From assembly GCA_963585895.1 (NCBI GenBank), contig OY757939.1, positions 32,131,649 to 32,195,648 on the forward strand: a stretch of DNA of 64,000 nt. The letters are read 5' to 3'. The DNA comes from Sepioteuthis lessoniana. Taxonomy: Eukaryota > Mollusca > Cephalopoda > Myopsida > Loliginidae. Under the pieces are notes generated by a model, which was given only the letters and a program-made list of their open reading frames with translations, was not told the origin of the DNA and did no database searches. Shown here piece by piece: positions 30,770-41,154 of this stretch; the stretch's first letter is position 1, and each line of letters begins with the position of its first letter. The position numbers and the translations under genes are program-made.

Positions 30770-31140
30770 CTTTTATTCAACGTGGTAAAATAAAAGCTAT
30801 TTAAATTGACAAACGAAAAGGTTTTCAACACATTTTCTAAGTGAATTTTTTCCAAAATAATCTATTATGCAAATATATTATTTTACCCAATAATACAACT
30901 ACACACATTATCGAAAAAACTAAACAAGCTTGGTATACAGATTGTTACAAACTCTTCGAAAACAATTAGGGACATAATTGATAATAAGAACAAGAATCAT
31001 ATTGTTGGATATTAAATTGAAGACCTCTTTGGCATCTGTCGATACAGCGGCGGAAGTCAGACTCTGGTTGAATGAAAATCACTGGAAATGCGCTTGGTAC
31101 CTAAAGTAAACAGGACGTTGGTGATCTCGGCGGAAATGCT
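30770..31140. other. No gene seen
   Basis: AT-rich spacer before the minisatellite; nothing recognised. Confidence 0.5.
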
Positions 31141-31149
31141 ACGTAAATT

Positions 31150-31885
31150 GCTTTGGTGGCATGTTAGAAGGAAGCGTATCCATGTGCATTTTTTAGATGA
31201 CAGGCTGGAGAAGGTTTGACAAAGAGAATCTGCGTGCGTGGTATGTTAGAAGGAAACGTGTCAACGTGTATTGTGCAGGTGGCAGGCTGGAGAAGGTGTG
31301 ACTACGAGAATTTACGTGGGTGGCATGTTAGAAAGAAAAATGTCCACGTGCATTGTGTAGGTGGCAGGCTGGAGAAGGTGTGTCTATGAGAATTTACGTG
31401 GGTGGCATGTTAGAAGGAAACGTGCCACGTGCATTGTGTAGGTGGAAGGCTGGAGAAGGTGTGACTACGAGAATTTACGTGGGTGGCATGCTAGAAAGAA
31501 ACGTGTCCAGTGCATTGTGTAGGTGGCAGGCTGGAGAAGGTTTGACTACGATAATTTATGTGGATGGCATGTTAGAAAGAAACGTGTCCACATGTATTGT
31601 GTAAGTGACAGGCTGGAGAAGGTGTGACTACGAGAAAAAATTGTGTGGGTGGAATGTTATAAGGAAACGTGTCCACATGCATTGTGTAGGTGACAGGCTG
31701 GAGAAGGTGTGACTGCGAGAATTTGCGTGAGTGGCATGTTAGTAGGAAACATATCCATGTGCATTGTGTAGGTGGAAGGCTGGAGAAGGTGTGACTACGA
31801 GAATTTACGTGGGTGGCATGTTAGAAGGAAACTGGTCCACGTGCATTGTGTAGGTGGCAGGGTGGAGGAATTTGCGCGGGTGAAA
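31150..31885. repeat. Minisatellite, 81-85 bp unit, about nine copies
   Basis: GGCTGGAGAAGG recurs at 31203, 31285, 31367, 31448, 31529, 31611, 31696 and 31778, with a variant near 31858. Spacing is mostly 82 bp and twice 81. Each unit also has GAATTTACGTGGGTGGCATG and GTGCATTGTGTAGGTGG. The two 81-bp units keep an 83-codon frame open at 31353-31604, which is probably an accident rather than a gene. Confidence 0.9.
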
Positions 31886-32069
31886 TACCGGAGAGAGGAG
31901 TGGCTACATTAATTTCGTGGGTATCTGGGGTGTTATATAACCAGGAAGATTTTTATCCCAAGAAGAAGAGGTTGACCGAAGATGCGTACCCGTTGTCCCC
32001 CCCTGTATGGGCAACTAAAACATCTTTGACTCTGTTCTGTTTTATCCCTCCGTTCATTTGGTAAAAAAA

Positions 32070-32470
32070 AAAAGTAGTAGGTTATATTTTCGACTTGAGT
32101 GTTGTCGTCTTTCCCTGTTATACAACAAATTCAAATCGAAGGCTGGCGGATATTCGCTTACGTGTACGCATTGTGGTAAAAACTATATTGGTGAGACTTC
32201 AAGATCGATCACAAAACGTATATATGAACACATCCAATATTTCAAAATCGGTGGTAAGAGAAACGCGTAAGTAAAACGCAAAACATAGTTTTAATTTTAA
32301 AGACTCTAAAGCGTTAATTAATATACATAATAAACAAAACCGAGAGATATGAATCTAGCATTATTTCTTAATAAAATACTATCAAATAAAGGCCCGTTTT
32401 TTTAAAAATCTTTTTTCCTTATTTAGTTTTAAATAGTTACAATATCTTTCCTCTAAATTAGTTTTAATTA
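32070..32470 (+). pseudogene. Penelope-like element fragment, GIY-YIG endonuclease
   Basis: The frame at 32058-32270 contains YSLTCTHCGKNYIGETSRSI then TKRIYEHIQYFK. This matches the GIY-YIG nuclease core of Penelope-like retroelements: the GIY equivalent (YSL), the YIG, and a downstream Arg and Glu (R..EH). After a frame change the downstream part follows (NFKDSKALINIHNKQNREI). The upstream reverse transcriptase is absent. It is a dead fragment. Confidence 0.75.
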
Positions 32471-32629
32471 ATCATTTATGAATAATTCTAATAGTTTCGA
32501 TATAATTTCTTATCAAAATATTTTCTAAACTAGATTTTTATTGCCAACCATTAATAAATACGGTATTTTAATTGATAAAAAGATATAAATCTGATAAAAA
32601 AAATTATGATAAATTTTTAAGTAAGGGCC

Positions 32630-32812
32630 TGAATAGAGTGTTACAAGTCACGTGACTGCTTCGGTTGCCTGATCACTAATTCCTCAGCCACAAGGATTTC
32701 GTCCTTAAGCATGAAGGGTTGCCACCCATGGCCAACGAGCGGCCTAATTGGGTCTTACCCCTCTGCAAAGTGCAGTTGGTGTATTTTACACACCCAGCTA
32801 ACAGAGTGGCCG
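32630..32812 (-). mobile_element. Family B repeat, 5-prime part
   Basis: On the minus strand the A-type head (TAGCTGGGTGTGTAAAATAC) is followed by GTAAGACCC and then the B body (CGTTGGCCATGGGTGGCAAC, GATCAGGCAACCGAAG) rather than the A body. The 3-prime part is missing. Confidence 0.6.
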
Positions 32813-32999
32813 AATTATTGAAAAAAAAAACAAACAAAAAAAACCCCCAGAAGATTAGAATTTAAAAAAGGAACATGAAGCTTTTCCAGATTTGCCAACT
32901 TCGGATCGATTCGACAATCAGAAGCCGAGTTTAGGGTACTTTTTGGATATCCCAACGTGAAAAATTTTTAATATCGTGCACATATCATTACACTAAGAA

Positions 33000-33180
33000 A
33001 CGATCGTGACGTAACTGGTTGCAATTAGACTCGATGACTCGAGTTCAAATCATAGATGAGGTTATTTACATTTCTCTTCGTGCTAATACCCCTGGAAAAG
33101 GCATGTACCCATCTCTTCTCCCTCCTGGGGAAAGACTCGGGTAGATAGCGTTCTTTAACATTTGTACGGCAACCAGTATA
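33000..33180 (+). mobile_element. Family E tRNA-derived repeat
   Basis: CGTGACGTAACTGGTTGCAA, GACTCGAGTTCAAATC as B box, CGTGCTAATACCCCTGGAAA, then GGGTAGATAGCG and ACGGCAACCAGT. The order matches 12320-12545. The end runs directly into a Penelope-like fragment. Confidence 0.65.
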
Positions 33181-33465
33181 GTAAAAGGAAAAGCCTGAAA
33201 TTAAACGCAAATAACACGAGATTGTCTAAGTTCATCTGTTTATATAAAGAAAAAGATGGGGAAAAACCAGAGGTTATATGGTCTATTCTAAAAAGAACAC
33301 ACGCTTTTAACGAGAGTTCGAGAAATTATAGATTGAGCTTGGAGGAAAAAATACTATATTATAGATTTTCCAGATTCGAATTATTTGCTAAATAAAATGT
33401 TGGAGTTAGTAACTAAATGTTACCATGAAAGTAAATATTTTCTTCGTAAATTGGTGCTAAACTGA
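33180..33465 (+). pseudogene. Penelope-like element, C-terminal end
   Basis: The frame reads RLSKFICLYKEK...VIWSILKRTHAFNESSRNYR and LSLEEKILYYRF. A one-base shift continues it as MLELVTKCYHESKYFLRKLV to a stop near 33463. This is the region after the GIY-YIG core in a second Penelope-like lineage. The expected CxxC pair (CRLCLEEK in relatives) reads YRLSLEEK here, so both cysteines are lost. Confidence 0.65.
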
Positions 33466-33529
33466 ACCTTATAACTTAGGATATCGGCCACGTAATAGAC
33501 ATTATTTAGTAAACTTTTGTTTAAATGCG

Positions 33530-33625
33530 ACACAAAGCCGTATGAATGTGGCACCCAATGGGCATGGAACTCACTCGTGAAGGTTTTCTATTCTAGCTTG
33601 CTAAACACCCGAGGTGCCTTCAGTC
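33530..33625 (-). mobile_element. Family F SINE fragment
   Basis: The minus strand reads CACGAGTGAGTTCCATGCCC and CATTGGGTGCCACATTCATA. It is related to the copies at 40125 and 42217, and is diverged. Confidence 0.6.
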
Positions 33626-33819
33626 ACGTAATAGTCAGTTGACTCAAATATCATATTCATCGAGTACATATATTTATTCAGTTTAAATCAATAGACTTCA
33701 GACGTGTCGATAATGAGAATTGTCAATGTGAAATTCAGGATCGTGGATTTTTTATCCTGCTGTTATTATTCTATTTCATAGTTGAAAATATTGTACATAT
33801 ATAAATATATAACAGTTCT

Positions 33820-33927
33820 GTACAGACACAAGATGTAGTCTAGAAGACCTGCCGAAAGCGATGGATGATGGGGACGATTGGCTTGAGAATCAAGGAAATC
33901 TGTACTAGCAGCGCGACTTGATGATTA

Positions 33928-33935
<8 letters not shown>
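33820..33935 (+). pseudogene. RTE-like LINE, extreme 3-prime end
   Basis: The frame CSLEDLPKAMDDGDDWLENQ ends at TAG at 33907, followed by GCAGCGCGACTTGATGATTA and a TA run. This matches the last codons and the TGAT-rich 3-prime end of the LINE at 34848-36160. It is a heavily 5-prime-truncated insertion. Confidence 0.7.
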
Positions 33936-33974
<39 letters not shown>

Positions 33975-33988
33975 GTGTGTGTGTGTGA
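33930..33988. repeat. (TA)n(TG)n microsatellite
   Basis: It directly follows the LINE 3-prime end and could have grown from its tail. Confidence 0.95.
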
Positions 33989-33989
33989 A

Positions 33990-34427
33990 CTACCCCGTCG
34001 TCAAGGTAGTATGTGTATTTAGTAAATGTGAAAAGGCATTTATTTAAGACAGAAACGTTTGCGTTGACTGAACCTCATTTCAGTTCGTGTAACAAAGCCA
34101 TAGTCAACACAAATTTGGCCACTGCCAACAGGGTTGTCGTTTTTGTAATTCTGCGCAAAGAATCACAATGATTAGAGTCTAGTGCGTTCAAAAGCTTCGT
34201 TTGGAACGCAACCTTTCACCCTCCATGCTTTCCTGTAGAATACCAGACCCCACCGACTTATATGGCAAATATCCGAGTGCTTTAGGTTCTCTTTATCTTT
34301 GTCCTGGTAATGCAGAAGAGAGCTGCTTGAGGATATGATAATCCTCCATTCGAACAATATGATAGTGCCATCTTACCTGAAAGCTGTCGAGTTGATCAAT
34401 GTGCTTTCTATATAATATAAACTGAGC

Positions 34428-34474
<47 letters not shown>

Positions 34475-34610
34475 TAGTTCATCTTTGCAGTCAACAAAGG
34501 ACAACATTATCTTAGGAGTTTTACAATACATTGTTTGTCGGTTGTATGTTAGACCAACAACTTATTAGACAGGCCTTGACAATGTTTTAGCTCATCAAAC
34601 AGACAGACAG
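33990..34610. other. No gene seen; TA tract at 34428-34472
   Basis: Unassigned spacer with a 45-bp TA microsatellite. Confidence 0.5.
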
Positions 34611-34616
34611 ATATTA

Positions 34617-34805
34617 TTAGTTTCTGCTTTCTTTGTTTAATGGCTTATCAATCTTATTTACTTATTTACTGCCAAAGCTATCCTTGTAGAGAACAGCAGT
34701 GATACCCATAGCTGGGGGTGGGGGATAAGAGGGTTCAGGAGCAAAGTGAACATAATTGCAGGACTGGAGTTCGAATTCGCTTATTTCCAGGCCAGAGTCC
34801 TGAAG
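34617..34805 (-). mobile_element. Family C tRNA-derived SINE, shortened
   Basis: Tail TTTCTTTGTTTAATGGCTTA, body CAGCAGTGATACCCATAGCT, and the minus-strand B-box region GCGAATTCGAACTCC. The A-box end is missing. Confidence 0.75.
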
Positions 34806-34847
34806 GAGAGAGAGATAGAAAGACAGACGGACAGACAGATATGAAAT

Positions 34848-35518
34848 ATATCATCATCACCATGTCTTGCTGCTAGTACGGATATCCCTGACCCTTTCTC
34901 GCCACTTCTCCCTATCGTTTATCGCCTCCGGCCGGTCTTCAGGACTACATCCCGTATCCTCACATAGCTGCTGAATGTATGTTCAAGCTGGTCGTCCTGC
35001 TTTTGCCCGGTCATATGTGGGGATCCATAGGAGTACATCACTTATGAGCTCGTCCCTTCTTCTCCCAACAGTGTCCTGCATGTCTGTTTCGTCTAACTTG
35101 GATAGTTTTCGTGATGGGAGGCAGGTGGCTGTATAGTTGGTGCCTTGTGGGGTGTTGCCGCCAGGACTTATTCAATATTGCTCGCAGCATTCTTGTGTAA
35201 TTGCCGTCTAGCTTCTTCTCCAGCCGTTTAGTTAGCGTCCAAGTAGTGCATCCATACAGCAGTATCGATACGACCGCTGCCTGGAAGAAACTGCGTTTCA
35301 TTTTATCGGTCAGGTCTGATTTCCATATGATCGATAGCCTATCGATAACTGTCCATGCCTTCGTTAGCTGCATGTCGATGTCCTTTTCGGTTGATGAGAC
35401 GCTGCTTCCTAGGTAGGTAAATTTATCCACTAGATTCAGAGAAGTTCCGTCTAGTGTAGAGATGTCGCCTGTGTGATTATGGCACATATATTCCGTTTTG
35501 TGTGCATTGACATGGAGG
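34848..35518 (-). pseudogene. RTE-like LINE, 3-prime half, direct part
   Basis: On the minus strand the frame starts at the junction near 35518 and reads GLHVNAHKTEYMCHNHTGDI, then FTYLGSSVSSTEKDIDMQLT, AAVVSILLYGCTTWTLTKRL, and RHAGHCWEKKGR. These are the segments after the catalytic box in this class of reverse transcriptase. After 35038 the frame is broken but LEHTF and further family codons continue. It ends with GATGATGATATATT near 34850. This segment and the next are two halves of one LINE. Confidence 0.75.
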
Positions 35519-36157
35519 CCAAAAAGGGTGACCTCGGATTAGAAAAGAACTACCGAGGAATAACACTTACATCCATAGCAACCAAAATTTACAATGCCCT
35601 ACTACGAAACCGCATAGAACCCAAAATCGACAACATCCTTAGGAAAAACCAAAATGGCTTCCGAAGAAATAGATCCATGACCTCACAAATATTGACCATC
35701 CGTAGAATCCTTGAAGGCATACAGGCAAAAAACCTACAAGCGACATTACTATTTGTCGACTTTAGCAAGGCCTTCGATTCCATTCACAGAGGAAAGATGG
35801 AACAAATCCTACTAGCATACGGCCTACCTAACGAAACCGTAGCAGCAATAACGATTCTCTGTAGAAACACCAAAGTGAAAGTACATTCACCAGATGGAGA
35901 TACAGAATACTTCGACATTGAAGCAGGAGTACTACAAAGGGACACGCTAGCTCCATACCTCTTTATCATCTGTCTAGATTACGTGCTTAGAATAACGATT
36001 GATAAAATCAGAGAAAACGGGTTCGAGCTGACAAAGAAAAGAAGCAGAAGGTATCCCGCAAAAACAATTACCGACGCCGACTACGCCGATGACATAGCGA
36101 TTCTGGCAAGCACACCCAACCAAGCCGAAACACTACTGCATAGTTTGGAACGAGTAG
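35519..36157 (+). pseudogene. RTE-like LINE, reverse transcriptase core, inverted part
   Basis: The plus-strand frame has KKGDLGLEKNYRGITLTSIA, GFRRNRSMTSQILTIRRI, LLFVDFSKAFDSIHR (RT motif with catalytic Asp), GVLQRDTLAPYLFIICLDYV, and ITDADYADDIAILA with the YADD catalytic motif. It ends at LHSLERVDN against a TA run. The frame is open for about 210 codons without a stop. Motif order is normal, but the strand is opposite to the 3-prime half. GVLQRD where relatives have GVLQGD may be damage. Confidence 0.85.

Positions 36158-36198
<41 letters not shown>
36157..36198. repeat. (TA)n microsatellite
   Basis: About 40 bp of TA at the outer edge of the inverted LINE part. Confidence 0.95.
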
Positions 36199-36200
<2 letters not shown>

Positions 36201-36439
36201 AGACAGACTGTTTCGTAGTATCACAACTCTTCAATGTGGCTAGACACGCGAGATCCTTCAAACTGGGATCGAAACCCGGCTGACTTTACGCCATTCAGTT
36301 ATCTTATCCCAAAGCTATCGCTTTCGCAGCGTAAACGAAGGAATTTTTAACGTATATATTTATTTACGTATACGCTTATCGGCTACCGGGGTGCTCAATT
36401 CATAAGAAGAGCTTTGTATTTAGGCGTATGTAAAAGTAA

Positions 36440-36692
36440 AAAGTAAAGTTGGCGACCATAGTCGAGGGTAACCCGAAGGCTCCCTTTTCGATAGCTACTA
36501 CACCAATGTGTAGGGGAGGGCGCTACTCCTTTCCTGGATTGCTCTACTTTACCCTTGATCCGTACCTTATAATGCTGAGTGCTAAGCAAGGAGGCATCAA
36601 GTACCATTTTTTGAGTCTTTGGTATGACTCGACCTGGGATTGAACTCAGGTCTCCCGGGCCATTGGCGAACACTCTAACCCCTAGGCCAATG
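36440..36692 (-). mobile_element. Family T tRNA-derived SINE
   Basis: Full length. The minus strand has the A-box region TGGCCTAGGGGTTAG and the B-box region GTTCAATCCCAGG, then the T body to GGTCGCCAACTTTAC. Almost the same sequence recurs at 62470-62718 in the other orientation. Confidence 0.85.
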
Positions 36693-36696
36693 TCCT

Positions 36697-36699
<3 letters not shown>

Positions 36700-36748
<49 letters not shown>
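36700..36748. repeat. (GA)n microsatellite
   Basis: A GA run at the promoter-proximal end of the T SINE. Confidence 0.95.
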
Positions 36749-36750
<2 letters not shown>

Positions 36751-36869
36751 AACGACATATATTCACATAGGTAGATAGACAGAAAGACCGACAGATAGAT
36801 AATGTTTGACCATCGACATCTATGATGACCAATAACTAAACCGAAGCTTAGCATATGAACTACAGTTGG

Positions 36870-36975
36870 TTTGGTTTCTTTGTTTAATGGCATATCAACC
36901 TTCTTGGGTTATCTGATATCATAGTCATTCATGTAGAAGAATAGCAGTGATACCATTTAACCCATAGCTGAGGAA
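36870..36975 (-). mobile_element. Family C SINE, tail half
   Basis: GGTTTCTTTGTTTAATGGCA, GTAGAAGAATAGCAGTGATA and CCATTTAACCCATAGCTGAG. Truncated at the body. Confidence 0.8.
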
Positions 36976-36984
36976 ACAACACCA

Positions 36985-37137
36985 TGGATTGAAAGAGCTG
37001 GTGTAATTCAAGCCACACTTCAGGATGAGCTGATAACAGAAGAATGGTGCACTAGGGTGCCACAGATTCTCCTGAAAAACTCTCTTCAGGTTTTGAATCC
37101 AAGGTTCGTCTTTCACCAAGACTTGTTATTTTAACTA
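36985..37137 (+). other. Short open frame of unknown origin
   Basis: After the C fragment, 50 codons are open on the plus strand to TAA at 37135-37137 (WIERAGVIQATLQDELITEE, then VPQILLKNSLQVLNPRFVFH). The composition looks protein-like and it is not part of any repeat seen here. The minus strand is also open. It could be a piece of a retrocopied gene or chance. Not recognised. Confidence 0.25.
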
Positions 37138-37149
37138 ATTCTAGATAGT

Positions 37150-37295
37150 CCAATCTGCTCGACTATTTTACTCATAGCCAGCGTGCTGGGGTGGTGGTGG
37201 TATTCATGCCTTTCCCAAGGGAATTAGCACGAAGAGAAATGACAACAGCATCATCCAGAATTTGAACGAGTTCATTCTTCAACAACAACTGTATC
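37150..37295 (-). mobile_element. Family E-like repeat
   Basis: TTCATGCCTTTCCCAAGGGA, ATTAGCACGAAGAGAAATGA, and the B-box-like CCAGAATTTGAACGAG on the plus strand match the order of the E copy at 42690-42880. Confidence 0.55.
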
Positions 37296-37322
37296 ACTTC
37301 TCAATTTTACACGTAATAACAT

Positions 37323-37862
37323 TTAGCCCAGTTGGCTAGGACTGTAGAATACACCAATTGCATCTCTGCAAAAGTGTAAGTCCCCTCTCCCAAAGTCCTG
37401 ATATGACTCTTAACAATCTGATGGGGAGGCTCCAGTAATTCTGGAGTTTTGGGGAATGCGGAGTATCCCTTCATTGTTATCGCTCCCAGGTCCACTCTGG
37501 CCCAGAGTGGTAGCACCTGAAAGGGTCCTATCTATGGATCATATAGAACTTTGACATTTAAACTGAGAGCAAACAAACAACTTATGCCAAATAGAATTGT
37601 TTTGAATTGAACTGTTTGATCATTTAACTGTGTGTAAATAAATGACTGATGTTTAATCGAATTGCCAGGGATACATAGCAATACCTGGAACCATTTAACT
37701 TTGATTTATGCTAAAATTAATTTTTAGAAATATAACTGTTTAATCATTTAATCTACAAAATGTGTTTACAAATCATACATTTAATATAAGTTTAAAAACA
37801 GGATTTAGCATTAAATAAGCACTATAGTTGATATGCCATAAAGCCAAACCAAACCAAACCAA
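37323..37862 (+). mobile_element. Family A element, full length
   Basis: Head CCCAGTTGGCTAGGACTGTA, body GTCCTGATATGACTCTTAAC...GGCCCAGAGTGGTAGCACCT, AT-rich units, then tail TTGATATGCCATAAAGCC and AAACC repeats. About 540 bp. Confidence 0.85.
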
Positions 37863-37869
37863 ATGCAAT

Positions 37870-38350
37870 AACCTGTAAAAATAGCACATCGTAGAGATAT
37901 TTTTGTTATAATAGAGCTCAAGTGTTCTAATTGCATTAAAAATTAAATGATGATACCGAAGTCATCGTCTATTACAAAGAGTTTAATGTCTTAACCCTCC
38001 TATTAGATAATAATCCTAATTAAATCATTAGGGAAACTATTCAAGATTCAAAGAATTTACAGTAGGATGTTTCACAATTATTAGTAGCCGCTCAGATTTT
38101 TTCTGTTGATTTTATTATCTTTTTCTTTTCAGATTATTGCTGGAAAATAGTTAACATTTTTATATATCTAACCAAATATAGTAAACTTCTGCCTTGGATG
38201 ATGGAACAGAAGATCTTTTGTGTGAAGACATATAATGAAACTGAATAATTTAAGACTGTTCAAGCAAGACACAGAAGGAAGTTCAATTTCAACACATTTT
38301 CAAACAAAAGTCAGATTTTCGAGTAGGTAAAGAACTGTAGCCTAACCATC
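37870..38350. other. No gene seen
   Basis: AT-rich spacer with no recognised element. Confidence 0.5.
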
Positions 38351-38357
38351 AGAGGCA

Positions 38358-38665
38358 GTTTAGTTTGATTGATTGATTTTGTAGCATGACAACCCGTCTA
38401 TGGTTATTTTAGGTTATTTTCGGTTTAAAGGTTAAGGAACCGCCTTAATATTTACATTTTTTGTGGAATTTCTTAAGAGCTTTTTGCACACGGTCCTATC
38501 GAATACAAATAATTTTTAAACAGATCTATTTTACTCATAGATGGGATCTTGACAGGTACTACAACTCGAATTCAGGGTGGACCTCGAAGTCATGTTAGTG
38601 AAGGGGTACTCCACACTCCTCAGTTTTTTCAGAATTGGTCCCTCACCATCAGTGTACTCCATACA
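38358..38665 (-). mobile_element. Family A element with D-type tail, head missing
   Basis: A D-type tail (GATTGATTGATTTTGTAGCA, CAACCCGTCTATGGTTATTT) is joined through one AT-rich unit to the A body (CTCATAGATGGGATCTTGAC, GGGGTACTCCACACTCC). Confidence 0.75.
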
Positions 38666-38669
38666 TTTG

Positions 38670-39050
38670 CTGTTGAAACGTTTTTTTAAGACTAGTGAAT
38701 CTGTAATTGCTACACATAATTTTTTGTGCTCATTTCATGTTACGTTGAATTGATGCTTTTCCAAATAGAAAATCGATACAACTATGGGTTGAAAATTTCG
38801 TAACAACATGTCCATCGATTAAAAGAAAGTCACTAGAAAGACCTCGAAGAACTCGAACTTAAAAAAAATGTCCTGACATTCTGTTGTGCAATATTACTGA
38901 TCTTTTCAGAAATATAGCTTATTCAAGCCGTGATCGTAACTGATCGTATTCTTAAAAAGTAATAAGACATTAACTAGATCGAGCTACCATTACCACTTGC
39001 CTAAATTCACTTGCACCATACAATTAACAGTTTAAAATGTAGGAAGTATC
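38670..39050. other. No gene seen
   Basis: AT-rich spacer. Confidence 0.5.
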
Positions 39051-39100
39051 TCTCTCTCTCGTTGTATATAAATTATTTCTATCATTCTTCTCTCTCTCTT

Positions 39101-39132
<32 letters not shown>

Positions 39133-39150
39133 CCTCTCTTTCTCTCTCTG
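39050..39150. repeat. (CT)n microsatellite, interrupted
   Basis: CT-rich tract of about 100 bp with a short unique gap. Confidence 0.9.
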
Positions 39151-39752
39151 GCAATCTGTCAGTCTATTAGTCTGTCTGGTAGTTCATATCAAGTTAAACC
39201 TTAGAGTAGAGATCTTCAAACTTTTTACTAGCTGTATTATTTGTAACCAAAATTTAATTTTCATTCACCCAAAAATAAAATTAATTGAATATCGCCGACA
39301 TTTTTCTTAGTCTCACTGGACGCCATGATGAGAGAAGGTTGATTTTTTAAAGATGTTTTCAATTTCAAGATTAAAATTTTTACAAAATACAGAAAAGTTT
39401 ATTATAAATAGAATATTGAATCATAAAATGATACTCACTCACACCAACAAATACCTTGTAATACTGACACTGATTTAACAAGTGAAGATGCGAATTTCTT
39501 CGGCCAGAGCGAGGGTTTTCGTTTGTAATGATTTAATTTTACTTTTATTCATTAAAAATCTCTTACAATAAAAAAAAAAGATCAAAATTTCAGGCATTGT
39601 ATTTAAATTTTTTATTACTTTTTCTTTTTCTTTTTTAAATCTATATTCTTATTTTATTTGATATTTTGTTTTTCAAAAGAAATCTCATTATCTATTATAA
39701 AAGGGGATTTTCTAGAATTCTGCGTTCTTAGAAAAATGATTGGTTTAAAATA

Positions 39753-40052
39753 CACTGTATTTGACGACATATAAGGCACACTTTTTTTTATCAAAATATC
39801 TTATATGCCACATGTAGGTTTAAAATTTGCGATAGTCGACCGAAATGAGCTACCTGGCGACTCCTATAGGCTTAGACTCTAGAGTAACTTTTATATACCT
39901 ATTGTCATTATTTAAAAGGCTATTATGCAGATTAAAAGTGTTATCATTGATAATATTCATTGTATTAATTTCATCACGTTTAATATTTGTCCTTTTTTTT
40001 CTTGATTTGCCCTGCTGAAATTGGGGTGCGTCTTATATGCCATCAAATACTG
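39753..40052. mobile_element. MITE with TA target site, 300 bp
   Basis: It is bounded by TA (39751-39752 and 40053-40054). The left end CACTGTATTTGACGACATAT, then AAGGCACAC, is matched in reverse by the right end (CAGTATTTGATGGCATATAA, then GACGCAC). There is no ORF. The TA target and this type of end fit a Tc1/mariner- or pogo-related non-autonomous element. Confidence 0.75.
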
Positions 40053-40120
40053 TAATTGTTTTTAAATATTTTATTTCGTGAAAATAAGCGTCATTTTAGT
40101 AATTTACCAGGCGTTTTGCT

Positions 40121-40305
40121 TACATGTGGCGCAAAGTGTATGAACGGGGCACCCAACGAGTCAAACTCACTCGTGAAGGTCTGCTAGTTTAGCTTGCTAA
40201 CCATTACACCCCCCGAGGTGTTTTTTGCTCAAAACCAAACCGTTCGTTTGTTTAAATGATTCGTAGGTTTTAAACGGATCGTATGTTAACGATCATAATA
40301 AAATG
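40121..40305. repeat. 185-bp exact duplication, copy 1
   Basis: Every base I compared matches 42213-42397 (offset 2092). The block contains a reverse-oriented F SINE piece plus a unique-looking stretch (ACCAAACCGTTCGTTTGTTT). Flanks differ at once on both sides. Confidence 0.9.
40125..40220 (-). mobile_element. Family F SINE fragment
   Basis: The minus strand reads GGTGTAATGGTTAGCAAGCT (A box) and CACGAGTGAGTTTGACTC (B-box region), then GGGTGCCCCGTTCATACACT. It lies inside the duplicated block. Confidence 0.75.
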
Positions 40306-40319
40306 GGATGAAAATAAAT

Positions 40320-40790
40320 AAATAAATAAACAAACAAAAAACCTCTTTATGTAGAGGCAGTAAAAAACTACAGCAAGTTTTTTTTTTAAAAAGAAAAACT
40401 TTCTAAAGTTAAATATCAGGACCCTAACAAATTGCTGGATAAAATAATTTTTAAGTGTAGACACGTGAATACACTTCTTTTGTGTCACTTTCCATCAGAT
40501 TAAATTCAATGTGTAATTTCTGTGATCGTATTTACTTGGTGACCAGAACGTTAAAATCTGTAATTTCTTTCGTCAATTGGGCATGTATCATGCCACGTGA
40601 CCAATTTTCTTTCTTAAATCTGGTTGACAAACCAAATTTCTCCTCTTTCAATCTGATGATTGTGAAAACGCGTGAAATTCCGAGTGATGGCATGAATTAC
40701 ACGGAACATAATTTTGATATCTTAGGTTTTAAACCTGCTCTGCACTATTTATAAACTTTTTTATTTGCTTTTTTTTACAACATCTACAGC
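40320..40790. other. No gene seen
   Basis: The plus-strand frame of 90 codons at 40482-40754 has no domain I recognise and begins with a non-ATG or weak context. Part of it (CATGCCACGTGACCAATTTT) resembles 52405-52440, so this is probably an unclassified dispersed repeat. Confidence 0.35.
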
Positions 40791-40796
40791 TACTAT

Positions 40797-41127
40797 TACT
40801 TGTTCGCTGGGGCCGTAGAATACGCTGACTGCACCTCTGCAAAGGTAAGACTTTTAATGAGCCCACTTGTTGGCCATGGACGGTAACTTGTAATGCCGAG
40901 GGACGGTATCCTGGTGACTGTCCGGTCCGTCATTCGAGTACTAAGTGGTCACGGGACTTGTTCACTTCGGTCCTTATTTGGGTTATAGGCGGTCGGAGTG
41001 GCCTGATCCGATCAATCGGCTGGTTATGTCAAGTCCTTGGATTTCTATGATTAAGTCACGACTGTATTCTTCAGATTGGTTTGGTGCCAAACAAACACTC
41101 AACTCATTTTATCTTAAGGCTGCTTGA
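40797..41127 (+). mobile_element. Family B repeat
   Basis: The head (GTTCGCTGGGGCCGTAGAAT, ACGCTGACTGCACCTCTGCA) is that of family A. The body is different: CTTGTTGGCCATGGACGGTA, AAGTGGTCACGGGACTTG, CTGATCCGATCAATCGGCTG and TCAGATTGGTTTGGTGCCAA. The copy at 54913-55240 has the same order. About 330 bp, non-coding. Confidence 0.75.
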
Positions 41128-41154
41128 AAGCGGTGGCTGAGGGTCAACCGCGTC

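Noticed and set aside
31353-31604. 83-codon repeat protein (CRWQAGEG and VGGMLE repeats)
   Set aside because: The minisatellite unit is mostly 82 bp, which breaks the frame. It is open here only because two units are 81 bp.
33930-36200. CRISPR-like or other regularly spaced arrays
   Set aside because: No array of identical short repeats with unique spacers was seen anywhere. The regular repeats are microsatellites, minisatellites and SINE tails, as expected in an animal genome.
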